Assembly (NCBI GenBank): GCA_964006375.1
Contig: OZ023266.1
Coordinates: 13,714,565-13,778,564 of the forward strand
DNA length: 64,000 bases
Origin: Tillus elongatus
Lineage: Eukaryota > Arthropoda > Insecta > Coleoptera > Cleridae
Direction of reading: 5' to 3'
Shown: piece after piece, positions 1 to 12,111 of the stretch
Numbering within the stretch: position 1 is the first letter of the stretch
Layout: each line of letters starts with the position of its first letter
The notes under the pieces: generated by a model
What the model was told of the DNA's origin: nothing
The model's database searches: none
What the model saw: only the letters and a program-made list of their open reading frames with translations
Made by a program: the position numbers and the translations under genes

Positions 1-260
<260 letters not shown>

Positions 261-1275
261 TGGTTAACACAACAAACAAAGTTTTTTAAGGGATTAATCA
301 ACAATTTAAGCTTTTTCATTTCTCCCATCTTCCATTCCCATCTAAAATATTCACGCAGACATCCATATACGAGACCAGGAGATAAAAAAAGATGATGGAT
401 TCCTGGGCTGCAACTGGCCCCGCTGATATCCAATGTAATATTTATTTATAAAATATGTGTCTAAAAGAAACACATAAGGAGACACAGTGTTGGAGTGAGT
501 GGGCAAGTCGCAATGTATACTATTCTATTGTTATGCACATTTAGTGGCGGTGGGACAAGAAGAAGAAGAAGAAGAACAGTGCCAGGAGGCCAGGTCCGCG
601 CTCTAAGCTCATAAATAACATGTTCAGCTCGGAGCCTGGTATAAAATATTTGATTCTTATTCGCCGATTGTTATGTTGTTCTGTCAATCAGTCTGCAGGG
701 GCATCCGAATACCTCAGTTCTTTATCCGTAACGGGCGATCACATACCACACAACAAAATGGCGCTCAAGCAATACAGCCAGGGTTGGATTATACTAAATG
801 CTAAGCTGACTAATTCTCTTCGATTCCAGTTCTGTTGAATAAACACGTATGATATGAGCCTGCCCAGGTAAAAGAGGAACTTGATAGGGCCCCTAAAGGG
901 CTTAGACAACGAAAAACTCCTGGTATAGATAAAACAACAGAGGAAACGTAAAAAATCAGGAAAGTTGCCACGGTAATTCATCGAGAGTAAAAGGATTACT
1001 ATTCAAACACATGCAAACGCGTAAAAATGCATTTTTTTTTAATTCACTCTTATTTTTGCTGCGGAATCAGTTTCCATTCGCCCCAGTTTTCCATAACTGT
1101 GAGTGTAGGTCCAAATCAGCGCAAAATTCGGTGTCATATACCTTTTGCCAACCATTCTGTTGCTTACAAATTGTTATAGATAATCTCTGGCACCCTCTCA
1201 CTTCTCTCTCATTCCTTAATCTATTATTCTAAGAGTAAGTACATATTTTCATCTATACACACACACATATATATA
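261..1275. other. Non-coding stretch, nothing recognised
   Basis: No convincing exon, RNA gene or transposase remnant is visible. There is a short aag trinucleotide run near 560-576. The short open frames here match no family I recognise and look like chance. Confidence 0.5.
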
Positions 1276-1653
1276 CAGGCTGGCGCATTGAAAACGAAAC
1301 AGACCGATTGGCGTCCAGAGATTTTTTTTTAAGAAACGCTGACAATTTTAATATTGAGGGGGACATATTTTGATATAAAACTCAACTTTGTCACACCAAC
1401 CCCTTAAGGGTGGTGATAACAACCCTTATATATTAAATAGGGAACATGGGTCGAGTGTTACATCATTTGAAAGCTCTTTCTTTTATGAATTCAGCACATT
1501 AATTTTTTTGGAGGTTTTATCAACTCGTTTAAAAATTATTCACAATTGGAGTTGCAAGAACGTATTCCATTCATTGTGATAAGAAATGCACTAATTAGTC
1601 AATTTTTCGTTAAAAAAACTAAAACACAAAACCAAACGTTAAAAAATGTTCAT

Positions 1654-2727
1654 TCAGTTAAGTAAGTGTTCAAATTGTTGACCACCAGCTTCCATACAAA
1701 AGTACAAATTTTGTTCAAAACGAGCACTGACATTCTGGAGCATTTGTGGAGTTATTTGACATAATTCTTCAACAATGCGTCGTAATTCTTCCAGAGACTC
1801 CGGTTCTGTTGCGTAAATTCTACTCTTTTAATTGCCCCATAGAAATAAGTCTAAAGGAGTTAAATCCGGTGTTCTAGGGGGCCACTCAATAGCACCTCTA
1901 CGCCTAATCTATGGATCTGGAAACTCTGTTCAAAAACTCCCTAACACGTTGTGAAAAATGCGGAGGAGCTCCATCTTGTTGAAACACTAATTGATTTTCT
2001 TGATAGTGATCATCATGTTCAACAATATCAATTAGTAGAGAGTAAACGATATCTTCTAGTAACTCCAAATACGTTTCGCCACTCAAATTGCCATCAAGAA
2101 AAATTGGTCCGATTAAACGGTCTCCGAAAATGTCAGTCAAGACATTAAATTTCTGTGGAGTTTGAGTGTGGACTTCGTGAAAATTTCTTCGATTATTATC
2201 TGCCCAATAACGACAATTATGACGATTGACTGTAGAGTTTAATAAAAACGTACACTCGTCTGAAAACTGATATTGAACAGAAAGTTCCCGTTATAAGCTA
2301 TTCGTGTAGTCATAACTTCACAAAACTCCAGCCGCCTATCAAAATTATCTTCATTCAGTTGTTGTACAAGATGAATTTTATACGGGTGAAATTTATGATG
2401 CTTCAATATTTGCTGAAAATTTCTTCTTTTGATGTTTGAAACAGTGGCCAATTTTCTCGTGCTCAAAGTTGGGTCTGCAGCAATTTGTCCTAAAACTTCA
2501 ATCTCAGTAGTCTCATTTCTAACCGGAAATTCACGTTCAGGATCCCGTTTTTTGTTGGATACTGAACCACTTTGTCGAAACTTTGCAACTAACTCCAAAA
2601 TGTATTTTCTGTTAACATGTCTGTTCGGATGTCGTTCATTAAACAAATTTGCGGTACGGTTGGCACAGTCATCGTTTTTGAAAAAAAGAGTAATTATTTC
2701 AACTCTTTCTTCTATAGAATACACCAT
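1654..2727 (-). pseudogene. DD41D transposase, frameshifted
   Basis: Tc1/mariner-superfamily transposase relic. It would cut and paste its own element through a DDE/D catalytic core. The start MVYSIEERVEIITLF opens an N-terminal helix-turn-helix region. The DNA-binding part and a KHHKFHPYKIHLVQQLNEDN segment follow. The frame breaks near 2240 at the first catalytic Asp (FSDE). It resumes at 2140-1904 with the second Asp in QQDGAPPHF, then breaks again at about 1915. The C-terminal end (FEHLLN) is followed by a stop at 1654-1656. At least two frameshifts make it inactive. Spacing of the last two Asp in the better-preserved copy at 53 kb is 41 residues. Confidence 0.85.
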
Positions 2728-2800
2728 TGTGAAATTAATTTTCGGTAGTACTATCAAGTATCAAACCGACCGATAAACTGAAATAATAAACCGCATTTCT

Positions 2801-2890
2801 CTCATTCCGATAAGAAATGGTCTGATAGTCAATTTTTTGTTTACAAACCAACAAAGCATTGACTATCAGCACATTTCTTATCGGAATGAG
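2801..2890. repeat. Internal hairpin of DD41D copy 1
   Basis: Arms 2801-2832 and 2859-2890 are inverted copies with about two mismatches, around a 26-bp loop. A related hairpin is at the equivalent place in the 53-kb copy (near 52755-52840), so it is an ancestral part of the element. Confidence 0.8.
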
Positions 2891-3514
2891 TGAAATACGT
2901 TTTTGCATCTTCAACTGTAAATAACTTTTAAACGAGTTGATAAAACTTCCAAAAAATTTTTTGTGCTGAATTCAGAAAAGAAAGCGCTTTCAAACTCAAC
3001 CCATGTTCCCTATTTAAAATATAAGGGTTGTTAGCACCACCCTTAACGGGTTGATGTGACAAAGTTGAGTTGTATGTCAAAATATGTCCCCCTAATTATT
3101 AAAATTGACGTGCGTTTCTTAAAAAAAAATAGATATGGACACTGACGATTTCGCAACAAAAAACTCTCGACGAACGAAATGTTTTATGTAAATAAATCAC
3201 TGTTAATTTTGGATGCCCGGTGCAACAAACTATTTAGGGTGTTCATAATAATTATGTACGTATGTAAAATACGCTGTATTACTGTGTTAGTGCACAAGAA
3301 CTTAAGTTGAGTTGGAGGATCATTTGTGCCCAATCGGGAGATCGTTCTCTATCTATAGTGAGTTGTATTAATTTATTTATTTTCTTGAGGTTTAAATTTT
3401 GTTAATGAAAATTAAGATAATATGGGTTCAGGTTCACAATCAAAATAAATACTTACAAGGTACCTGCCAAATGTTATCAAAATCGGCACATTATTTTTTG
3501 TGTTATCGGTGTGG

Positions 3515-3521
<7 letters not shown>

Positions 3522-3591
<70 letters not shown>
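3522..3591. repeat. (AT)n microsatellite
   Basis: About 70 bp of alternating AT. The left flank carries the tgttatcggtgtgg motif of the dispersed repeat arm. Confidence 0.95.
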
Positions 3592-3593
<2 letters not shown>

Positions 3594-3699
3594 CAACGAT
3601 GTTGTCGTAATCTTACCGAATTAGTTGGATTTGTTTTTGTTTTCTGTTCTAGATTACCAGCCGCAGTGTCCAACGTCAGGTCTTATTAACGGGTATTGT

Positions 3700-3797
3700 T
3701 TGTTTTTACATAACACACAACCTTAGTTTAAAAAAGAACTAGGGGGCTCAAAATAATCGTTTGCGGGGGGGCCCAGTCATCTTTTGTTCCGCCACTG
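3700..3797 (-). mobile_element. Possible hAT-type terminus
   Basis: On the minus strand this begins cagtggcggaacaaaagatg, like the cag-g-ggcg termini of hAT elements such as the one at 58727-62115. No matching second end or 8-bp duplication was found. Weak call. Confidence 0.3.
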
Positions 3798-4424
3798 AGC
3801 ATAACGCACTTGCTGCGTCCCCAACATTTTCAAATTTAGACACAAAACTGTTACGTGGTCTTGTTCGTGTATGTAGTTACGGTACACCTGTGGAAATAGC
3901 AAAATGTAGGAAATAATAGCGGGAATGTAATCCAAGAATTTATTCTTAATAGGAGACTGTCTATAAATGCATTTAATTTATCGAAGATAATCAGTTCACA
4001 GAAGAACGTACTTCTTGAGATGGTCGATTTGATCGGTCATACGGTTTTATATGAACCGTGATACATGACATTACTTCAAGTTTATATTACTTCGAGAATG
4101 TTAACAATTCAATATAATAATAATAAGAATTATAATGAACTCCATGTTTGTTATTTATGTAGCATTTCTAAAAGTACAAGGATTATTTATCACCCAGGCA
4201 TTAATCAGATGTGCTGTACGTTAATTTATTGACTGAAGGAACTTTTCTATTGAATACGTGGATGTTTATAATATATAAACACATTAACGCCTTTTTATTA
4301 CCTCTATATAGCTCCGATGGAAACTTTGTTGCCAATGTCATAAAACATTTTCTGACATTAGGTGAAAAGATGGAAAAACGAATAAACAATTTCACCAGGC
4401 ACTAATTCGAAAGCAAACTAAAAA
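3798..4424. other. Non-coding stretch
   Basis: AT-rich with no coding or RNA signal that I can support. Confidence 0.4.
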
Positions 4425-4903
<479 letters not shown>

Positions 4904-5322
4904 TGGCACATTCAAAACGAAACAGACCGATTTGCGTCCAGAGAAATTTTTTTTAAGAAACGTTGAAACACGTCAATTTTAATATTGGGCGGGACATGTT
5001 TTGACATAAAACTCAACTTTGTCGCATCAACCTCTTAAGATTGGTGATAAAAACTCTTATATTTTAAATAGGGAACATGGGTCGAGTGTTACGACATTTG
5101 AAAGCTCTTTCTTTTCTGAATGCAGCGCACTAATTTCTTTGGAGGTTTTATCAACTCGTTTAAAAGTTATTCACAGTTGGAGTTGCAAGAACGTATTTCA
5201 TTCAAATAGCCATCAATAAAAATTGGTCTGACGGTCTCCAAAAATGCCAGTCCAGACATTCAATTTCTGTGTGGAGTTTGAGGGTGGACTTCGTGAAAAT
5301 GTCTTGGATTATTATCTTTTCA

Positions 5323-6130
5323 CAATCTTTTGCAGCCAGAAAACCGTCCTTTTAAATTTTCGCTATCCTGACTGGTATAGTTGTCTACAAATTTTGTGAA
5401 ACGTGTTAGAGAGGCCTTTATAAAACCTCTCTTTTCAATTAGAATGCGTAACTGTTGTATCTAAGACATGGTCCTTTGAATTTATACGCTTTAAAAGAAA
5501 ATAATTTAAAGAAAATGAACGATAAAAAATGTTACTCAAGAAACGATTACACCATCTAGTACAAATAAATTGTTACAATAATAAACAGAAATGGATAACT
5601 AATTAAAAAACGTGATTTTGAGGATAAGGAAAATGAAACTCACCATGTACCCACGTGCCGGATGTTGTGAGTGCTGGTATCGGTTTTTCAATCGAATTTT
5701 CTGATGAATTAACTTCGTCTTCTGCTTGGGGTTGTCGTTACTAGCGATAGCTATAGTTGCGTTGAATAATCCGGCTCGAAGGACCAAATATGTTAATGAT
5801 GTTTGATTCGTGGATTGTAGTTATTGCGGTTACTTATTAAAGTGGTCAGTATCGTGTTATGAAAATAAAATCACTTGGAAACACTTAGCTTAGTTGTATA
5901 TTTAAAGTAATATAAACTAGATACTACGAGGGCGGGTCAATAAGTCCGTGACTTTTTGAATTTCCCTCCTCTTCATAGCATAAGCAACACTGCTCCTGTC
6001 AACAAGCATCTGTCAGTTGACTCCTGTCAAAATTTGAACAAGCTGCGCCATTTAGTTTGTGTTAGATAGCTATTGAAAGCAGACAACCTCTTGAGTTATA
6101 ACGAAAATGGAAAAAAGTGAATTTCGTGTG
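5323..6130. repeat. 808-bp duplicate of 10276-11083
   Basis: Matches 10276-11083 at a constant offset of 4953 with almost no differences that I could see. It contains the BEL/Pao gag start and leader plus the first 204 bp of the mariner, including its inverted repeat and ATG. A 24-bp direct repeat flanks it (5301-5324 and 6130-6153). Neither border is a transposon end, so transposition does not explain it. Templated repair is the likelier cause. Confidence 0.9.
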
Positions 6131-6326
6131 TCTTGGATTATTATCTTTTCACATAGTGAATCATCTGCCCAATAACGACAATTATGACGATTGACTGTAG
6201 AGTTTAATAAAAACGTACACTCGTCTTAAAAACAGATATTGAACAGAAAGTTCCCGTTATCAGCTATTTGTGCAGTCATAACTTCACAAATCGGCAGCGC
6301 CGATCAAAATCATCTTCGTTCAGTTG

Positions 6327-6700
6327 TTATACAAGATGATTTTTATACGGGTGAAATTTATGATGCTTCAATATTCGCTGAATAGTTCTTCTTTTGATGT
6401 TTGAAACAGTGGCCAATTTTTTCGTGCTCAAAGTTGGATCTGCAGCAATTTGTCCTAAAACTTCAATCTCAGTAGTCTCATTTCTAACCGGAAATTCACG
6501 TTCAGGATCCCGTTTTTTGTTGGCTACTGAACCACTTTGTCGAAACTTTGCAGCTAACTCCAAAATGTATTTTCTGTTAACATGTCTGTTCGGATGTCGT
6601 TCATTAAACAAATTTTCGGTACGGTTGACAAAATCATCGTTTTTGAAAAAAAAAGAGTAATTATTTCAACTCTTTCTTTTACAGAATACACCATTGTGTA
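6327..6700 (-). pseudogene. DD41D transposase N-terminal fragment, copy 2
   Basis: Reads LFNERHPNRHVNRKYILEL through NIKRRTIQRILKHHKFHPYK, the DNA-binding half of the same transposase as copy 1. A frameshift in the a-rich run near 6650 separates the start from the body. The catalytic half is missing because of the internal deletion and the inserted patch, so it cannot be active. Confidence 0.8.
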
Positions 6701-7135
6701 TCAAGTATCAAACCGACCGATAAACTGAAATAATAAACCGCATTTCTCTCATTCCGATAGGAAATGTTCTGATAGTCAATTTTTTGTTTACAAACCAACA
6801 AAACATTGACTATCAGCACATTTGTTATCGAAATAAGTGAAATGCGTTTTTGCATCTTCAACTGTGAATAATTTTTAAACGAGTTGATGATAAAACTTCC
6901 AAAAAAATGAGTGTGCTGAATTCATGAAAGAAAGAGCTTTCAAATGATGTAACACTCGACCCATGTTCCCTATTTAAAATATAAGGGTTGTTATCACCAC
7001 CCTTAAGGGGTTGATGTGACAAAGTTTAGTTTTATGTCCACACATGTCCCCCTCAATACTAAAATTGACGTGTTTCAGAGTTTCCTAAAAAAATTTATCT
7101 GGACGCAAATCGGTCTGTTTCGTTTTCAATGCGTC

Positions 7136-7140
<5 letters not shown>

Positions 7141-7218
<78 letters not shown>

Positions 7219-7222
7219 ATAT
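7141..7222. repeat. (AT)n microsatellite
   Basis: Alternating AT directly abutting the right end of DD41D copy 2, followed by the aaacatataaaaattgaaac module. Confidence 0.95.
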
Positions 7223-7350
7223 AAACATATAAAAATTGAAACTGACCCCGGATATGGGTTCTAGGGGTCCTAGTGCGCGCTCATTAAAAAAAAAATTTGC
7301 AAAGTCTTACCATCGATACCTCTATTAGTGATTTAAAAAAAATAAAAATT
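7223..7350 (+). repeat. Right module of dispersed repeat
   Basis: Has the gaaactgaccccggatatg start, the ctcattaaaa core and an attcactaaaag end. It shares the accatcgatacctct variant with 21835-21860. Confidence 0.8.
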
Positions 7351-8058
7351 CACTAAAAGAACAGCATCTTTTGACGTCATTTATAATAATTTTTTTGATA
7401 TTTGCTAGTAGAACAGTCAGTTCAACGTCACTTTAGATGAAAAAGATACAAGCTTTAGTTTTGGAAAATGTGGCTTCTGAGTAATTTCCAATTCAAGACC
7501 TTAAAAATTTAAGATTGATAGATTTTTTTTTGAACACAAAAAACAAACATTTCCATCATAATGGAAACAGAATTTAGACAAGAAAGGGAGTTTGTAAGTT
7601 GAAGATAGAACATTTTGTATTTTGTTATACAAATCGTCAAAAGTCTTGCTAAGATTTGCCTAACCAACATTAACTAAAAGAAGCAAAAACTGTGCTTAAG
7701 TTTCTGAAATTTAAAAATTGTTTTTTTGCAAAATAACCAACCAAGTATTTTTTGTTAAAATTTCCAAGGTGAACAGCAACTTCCATTATAGAATAAATAG
7801 GACATTTAGCCGAAAATCTAAATTTAAACCTCTACTAAGCTATAAGCACGTAAAACATCCTTTGCTAAAATACATATTTAGACCGTTGAAGTGAAACTCA
7901 TTTCTTACGTCTTCTTAGCTGTTGAAATTCACTGAAATAGTTAATAAATAAAAAAAAACCTTGGTACATATGTCTTTAATAACACACATATCTTAGAAAA
8001 CAAACAAATCGGTGAAAAATGTCTTTAATAACACAAATATCTTAAAAAAACAAATAAA
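7351..8058. other. 3' flank of the zinc-finger gene
   Basis: Non-coding, AT-rich, downstream of the gene's stop. Minus-strand attaaag hexamers near 8024-8030 and 7974-7980 could be polyadenylation signals. The surrounding tcttaaaa/acaaacaaatc sequence is present twice (about 7970-8015 and 8020-8065), a short tandem duplication. Confidence 0.4.
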
Positions 8059-8359
8059 TCAGTGAAAACTTTCATTAAACAAGCTCTCATCCCCATGTTC
8101 AAAGCTGACTAAGGTCCCAGAATCTTCATCATAACTTGCCACAAGATTCCAGGAGTCAGGAGCGTTTTCAATAAAGATTATTTCATCTTTCTCGCTGGCA
8201 TAAGCTGTAAAAATTTCATCAGCATTTGTATCTTCTACAAGTACTTCTTGACTTGTGGAGGGTAATTGATCTGAAGAACTAGTTACTATAGGATCTGATC
8301 TAGTCGTCAGATTCTGATTGTGTGCTCTTTCTTCTATTATTATCACCTCAGCGACTGGC
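8059..8359 (-). CDS. Zinc-finger gene, terminal exon
   Basis: Last coding exon (301 bp) of the minus-strand C2H2 gene. The acceptor ttttacag lies just upstream at 8360-8367. The first base completes a Met codon left by the exon ending at 14354 (AT then G), and 99 codons follow before TGA at 8059-8061. The product is an acidic, Ser/Thr-rich tail with no zinc finger: PVAEVIIIEERAHNQNL, then DPIVTSSSDQLPSTSQE, ending FEHGDESLFNESFH. Such tails are common in transcriptional regulators, but its role here is not known. Phase agreement with the upstream exon is the main evidence that it belongs to the gene. Conservation has not been checked. Confidence 0.7.
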
Positions 8360-8469
8360 CTGTAAAAGATAATAAAAAATAATAGACACAACATCATCTC
8401 TAACTGCTTAAGTGATTTTAGTGCAGGTTGTAGTACGATTTCAACATTCAGTAGTGTGTGTAAGTGGTG

Positions 8470-9682
8470 GACCAACCTCGGCATACAAGTCCCGCCAGCC
8501 AGAGTCTTTTACAGATTAGAAAAAATATACATTATATTAGCGGGGTTCCAGACGATACCGCCTTGGGTTGAGTGCTGGCGGTTGACGTGTGTCCAGTCGA
8601 CCCGGAGGGGGTTGAGATCTCTGATGAGTGGTATACACCCGAAGTTTGAGGCCCCCACTGTGTGCTTCGAAACGGACGGACGGCCTCGGTTGGGTGATGT
8701 TCGGGAGCGGGACTCGATGGCATGTCGCCTTGAATCTAGCACTGGTGGTTGTCGGGTCTAGACGAACCCGGAGGAGAGCTGAGATCTTTAGAGGTGGATT
8801 ACAACTAGAGATCGAAGCCTCTTCTGTGAGCTTCTAAACGGGGAAACGACCTCACTTGGATGCTGCTCGAATCGGGGACTTCATGATACTGCCTCGAGTA
8901 AAACACTGACGGATGTCTGGTCCAGACGAACTCGGAGAGAGGTTATCTTTCTTTTGAGCTTTGAAACGGGCAAGAGTCTTTGCTCAGATGGCAGTACATC
9001 TGTCAAACAAAGTTTCACCTCACACATATCGTCTCCTGCCGGAAGCTCGATTTGTTGGGTGAAATTTAAGCAAACGCTGGCGGGTATTGGGTCTTGATGA
9101 ACCCGCTGAGATCTCTAGGGGTGGATTACACCTGGAGACTTGGGCCTACTCTGTAAGCGTCGAAACAGGCTAACGACCTCGTTGGATGCTGCTCGAGGGC
9201 AGGACTTCATGATACCGCCTCAAGTCAATGAAACACTGGCGGGGGTTTGGTACACGTGAGGCTGGAGGGAGGCAGATATCTCTGGGGAGTGATATGCACC
9301 CGGATTGTGACGCCTTCACTGTGGGCTTAGAAATGGACAATTTCCCTCGCTTGATTGTTACTCGGCAGCGGAGTTCCAGGTGATACCGCCCTGGGTTAAG
9401 CACTGGCGTGTGTCGTGTGTCCAGACGACCCGGAGGGGGCTGACGAACTCGGAGAGAGGTTATCTCTCGTTGAGCGTCGAAACGGGCAAGCGACTTCACT
9501 CAAATGGCAATACACCTGCCAAACAAACTTTCACCCTTAAGAAAAAATTGACTCCCGCAGGGAGCTAGAATTGATGGGTGAAATTTAAATAATTAGACGT
9601 GAGCCACAATACACCTAAGGTCGCGGTGAAGGGATTGGAATAGTCCACTCACAATAAATCTAATCTAATCTAATCTAATCTA
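8470..9682 (+). mobile_element. Rearranged 3' region of a LOA-like LINE
   Basis: GC-rich block of imperfect repeats, each with gataccgcc, gacgacccggaggg and cgaaacgggcaa-like words. Two copies of a LINE frame end are visible: a CRKLDLLGEI-stop segment ending near 9069 and an RRELELMGEI-stop segment ending near 9588. Both match the end of the LOA-like frame at 25098 (CRRLDLLGEI-stop). The terminal sequence gtgagccacaata ... gtccactcacaa also matches that LINE's 3' end. The tail is a (tctaa) repeat at 9658-9680. The upstream coding part is absent. Confidence 0.7.
9658..9682 (+). repeat. (TCTAA)n LINE tail
   Basis: Four to five copies of a taatc/tctaa pentamer directly after the conserved LINE 3' end gtccactcacaataaa. 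Confidence 0.85.
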
Positions 9683-9689
9683 GTTATTG

Positions 9690-10165
9690 CATGGCAATAT
9701 TGCAAGCCGATTCACTGCACACCAAATTATTGTCCCATTGTTAGTTTTAAGCGTAGCGACTCTAGATACACCATCGCCACCTGAGTGAAGTTCGATAATA
9801 TGGCCAGGTGTCCACTCACATTGAGCTAAATTGTTGTTCCGTGAGACCATGGTTTCCAAAACTGCTGGGCCCTCTGTGCTTGAGTAAAACGAGGTAGCCT
9901 ATTTCGATTTTGATCCAAAACCAGTCTCTCAGGGGGTGCTTTTAGTGAGCCTCCTATGAGGTAAGTGGCCAGGAGTTAGGGGTGTTAGGTCATTGGGATC
10001 ATCGGGACCATTAGACACTTGGGTAAGAGGACGGGAATTCATGCAAGCCTTTACATGTACTAGGATGGTATATAACTCCTCAAATATGAACTTATTGTCA
10101 TTTATAATCCGTTTTAACAAGAGTAAGGCAACTCGTGTGTTGCCTTCCCAAAGACCTTCCAACGT
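9690..10165 (-). pseudogene. BEL/Pao integrase C-terminal fragment
   Basis: On the minus strand this encodes EGLWEGNTRVALLLLKRII, then ACMNSRPLTQVSNGPDD, LTPLTPGHL and CEWTPGHIIELHSGGDGVSR, the C-terminal end of BEL/Pao integrase. Internal stops and frame changes are present after TPGHL. It joins directly to gag sequence at about 10165, so most of pol has been deleted. Confidence 0.8.
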
Positions 10166-10420
10166 AGGTAACCCATTTTTAAGAATTTCAATTTCCGAGT
10201 TTTCAATATCTGAGCCCTCTCGTCATTATCATTTAAGATATCTATTTGGATTTGCATTTCTTGGAATCGATTCAGCAATCTTTTGCAGTCAGAAAACCGT
10301 CCTTTTAAATTTTCGCTATCCTGACTGGTATAGTTGTCTACAAATTTTGTGAAACGTGTTAGAGAGGCCTTTATAAAACCTCTCTTTTCAATTAGAATGC
10401 GTAACTGTTGTATCTAAGAC
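10166..10420 (-). pseudogene. BEL/Pao gag N-terminal fragment
   Basis: Minus-strand translation gives QQLRILIEKRGFIKASLTRF, then ENLKGRFSDCKRLLNRFQEM and QIQIDI. This resembles the DUF1759-type start of BEL/Pao gag. A TAG is the third codon after the apparent ATG (near 10420), so it is not translatable as it stands. It duplicates 5323-5470 almost exactly. Confidence 0.65.
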
Positions 10421-10879
10421 ATGGTCCTTTGAATTTATACGCTTTAAAAGAAAATAATTTAAAGAAAATGAACGATAAAAAATGTTACTCAAGAAACGAT
10501 TACACCATCTAGTACAAATAAATTGTTACAATAATAAACAGAAATGGATAACTAATTAAAAAACGTGATTTTGAGGATAAGGAAAATGAAACTCACCATG
10601 TACCCACGTGCCGGATGTTGTGAGTGCTGGTATCGGTTTTTCAATCGAATTTTCTGATGAATTAACTTCGTCTTCTGCTTGGGGTTGTCGTTACTAGCGA
10701 TAGCTATAGTTGCGTTGAATAATCCGGCTCGAAGGACCAAATATGTTAATGATGTTTGATTCGTGGATTGTAGTTATTGCGGTTACTTATTAAAGTGGTC
10801 AGTATCGTGTTATGAAAATAAAATCACTTGGAAACACTTAGCTTAGTTGTATATTTAAAGTAATATAAACTAGATACTA
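10421..10879 (-). mobile_element. BEL/Pao leader and LTR part
   Basis: Contains tggtccttcgagccggat (minus, near 10723-10740), a leader motif I associate with BEL-type elements. The rest is non-coding leader and probable LTR. The 62-codon frame at 10552-10740 is repeated identically at 5599-5787 only because the block was copied; it is not evidence of a gene. The other LTR edge may lie past the mariner, in 12112-12330. Confidence 0.5.
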
Positions 10880-12109
10880 CGAGGGCGGGTCAATAAGTCC
10901 GTGACTTTTTGAATTTCCCTCCTCTTCATAGCATAAGCAACACTGCTCCTGTCAACAAGCATCTGTCAGTTGACTCCTGTCAAAATTTGAACAAGCTGCG
11001 CCATTTAGTTTGTGTTAGATAGCTATTGAAAGCAGACAACCTCTTGAGTTATAACGAAAATGGAAAAAAGTGAATTTCGTGTGGTCATCAAACATTATTT
11101 TTTGCGGAAAAAACCATTACTCAAACCAAGGCTAAGCTTGATAAATACTATGGGGGCTCTGCACCATCAATTTCCATGGCAAAAAAGTGGTTTACCGAAT
11201 TTCGTTGTGGCCTTACAAGCACAAATGACGCCGAACGTTCTGGACGCCCAGTTGACGTCGCTACACCAGAAACAATTGAAAATTTTCACGATATGGTGTT
11301 GGCCGATTGGAAAGTACGGAAGATTGTGGATTGTGCATGATCACTTGGGTATGAGAAAGCTATCCGCAAGATGGGTGCCGCGTTTGCTCACAATCGACCA
11401 CAAATCCAATCGTCTGACAACTTCGAAGGGGTGTTTGGCGTTGTTCAACCACAATAGGGACGAGTTTTTACGCTGTTTCTTAACCGATGACGAAATATGG
11501 ACCACAACACACCAGAGACCAAGCAGCAGTCAAAACAGTGGGTTTCTCCGTGCGTATCGGCGCGGAAGAAGGCCAATGTGGGTTTGTCAGCCAATAAAGT
11601 AATGGCGACCATTTTTTGGGATGCACGCGGTATAATCCACATTGATAACCTTCAAAAGGGAAGAACAATGGTGAATATTATACCAACTTACTGGACCGAT
11701 TCAATGACGATCTGAAGAAAAAACGAGCGCATTTGGCCAAGAAAAAAGTTCTTTTCCGCCAAGACAATGCAAGGGTGCACACATGTGTAGTCTCCATGGC
11801 AAAATTGCATAAATTGGGCTACGAATTGCTTCCTCATCTACCCTATTTTCCGGATTTAGCCGCGAGTGACTATTTTTTGTTTCCAAACTAAAATTAATGG
11901 CTAGGCGGAAAGAGATTTGACTCCAGTGATGAAATCATCTCACAAACAAATACCTATTTTGAAGACCTCGACAAATCTTATTTTTTGGAAGGGATAAAAA
12001 AATTGGAGGAACGTTGGACGAAGTGTATAGAGCTCAAAGGATACTAGGTTAAGAAATAAAATGATTTGTGTTTAATTCAAAAAGTCAGGGACTTATTGAC
12101 CCGCTCTCG
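10880..12109 (+). mobile_element. Mariner (DD34D) element
   Basis: Complete element of 1230 bp. Inverted termini are cgagggcgggtcaataagtc on the left and gacttattgacccgctctcg on the right, flanked by TA at 10878-10879 and 12110-12111. It lies inside or at the edge of the BEL/Pao remnant. The transposase is a pseudogene. Confidence 0.95.
11060..12047 (+). pseudogene. Mariner DD34D transposase, multiply frameshifted
   Basis: Begins MEKSEFRVVIKHYFLRKK, typical of insect mariner transposases, then shifts frame after codon 18. Later pieces include WFTEFRCG, SGRPVDVATPETIE, LGMRKLSARWVPRLLT and LFNHNRDEFLRCF. The first Asp is in a TDDEIW segment. QSKQWVSP and GLSANKVMATIFWDARGIIH follow. The second Asp is in RQDNARVHTC and the third in DLAASDYFLF, 34 residues apart. 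A stop follows the FPN after the third Asp, and the frame end is GY-stop at 12045-12047. Several indels and stops rule out activity. Confidence 0.9.
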
Positions 12110-12111
12110 TA

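Larger units (their letters stand above)
1276..3130 (-). mobile_element. DD41D mariner-type element, copy 1 (decayed)
   Basis: The left end starts caggctggcgcattg after a short (AT) stretch and has about 300 bp that recur inverted at 2885-3130. The right arm is eroded past 3130, so the outermost terminus is lost. A 32-bp hairpin (2801-2832 with 2859-2890) lies between the right inverted repeat and the transposase start. Sister copies are at 4901-7140 and 52453-54334. The family is recognised by the inverted repeats and by transposase similarity to the intact element at 39-41 kb. Confidence 0.85.

Noticed and set aside
3399..3689. Open frames rich in alternating Tyr-Ile, here and at the other AT arrays.
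   Set aside because: These are translations of (AT)n microsatellites, not proteins.
5599..5787. A 62-codon frame identical to one at 10552-10740.
   Set aside because: The identity comes from copying the BEL/Pao leader as part of the 808-bp block. No start context or domain supports a gene.
8456..8837. Overlapping frames in the GC-rich LINE region as host genes.
   Set aside because: They overlap on both strands, lack domains, and lie in a repeated LINE 3' region.
9658..9682. A telomere-like or CRISPR-like repeat.
   Set aside because: Only four or five pentamers, placed as a LINE tail. No spacers, and nothing like it elsewhere.
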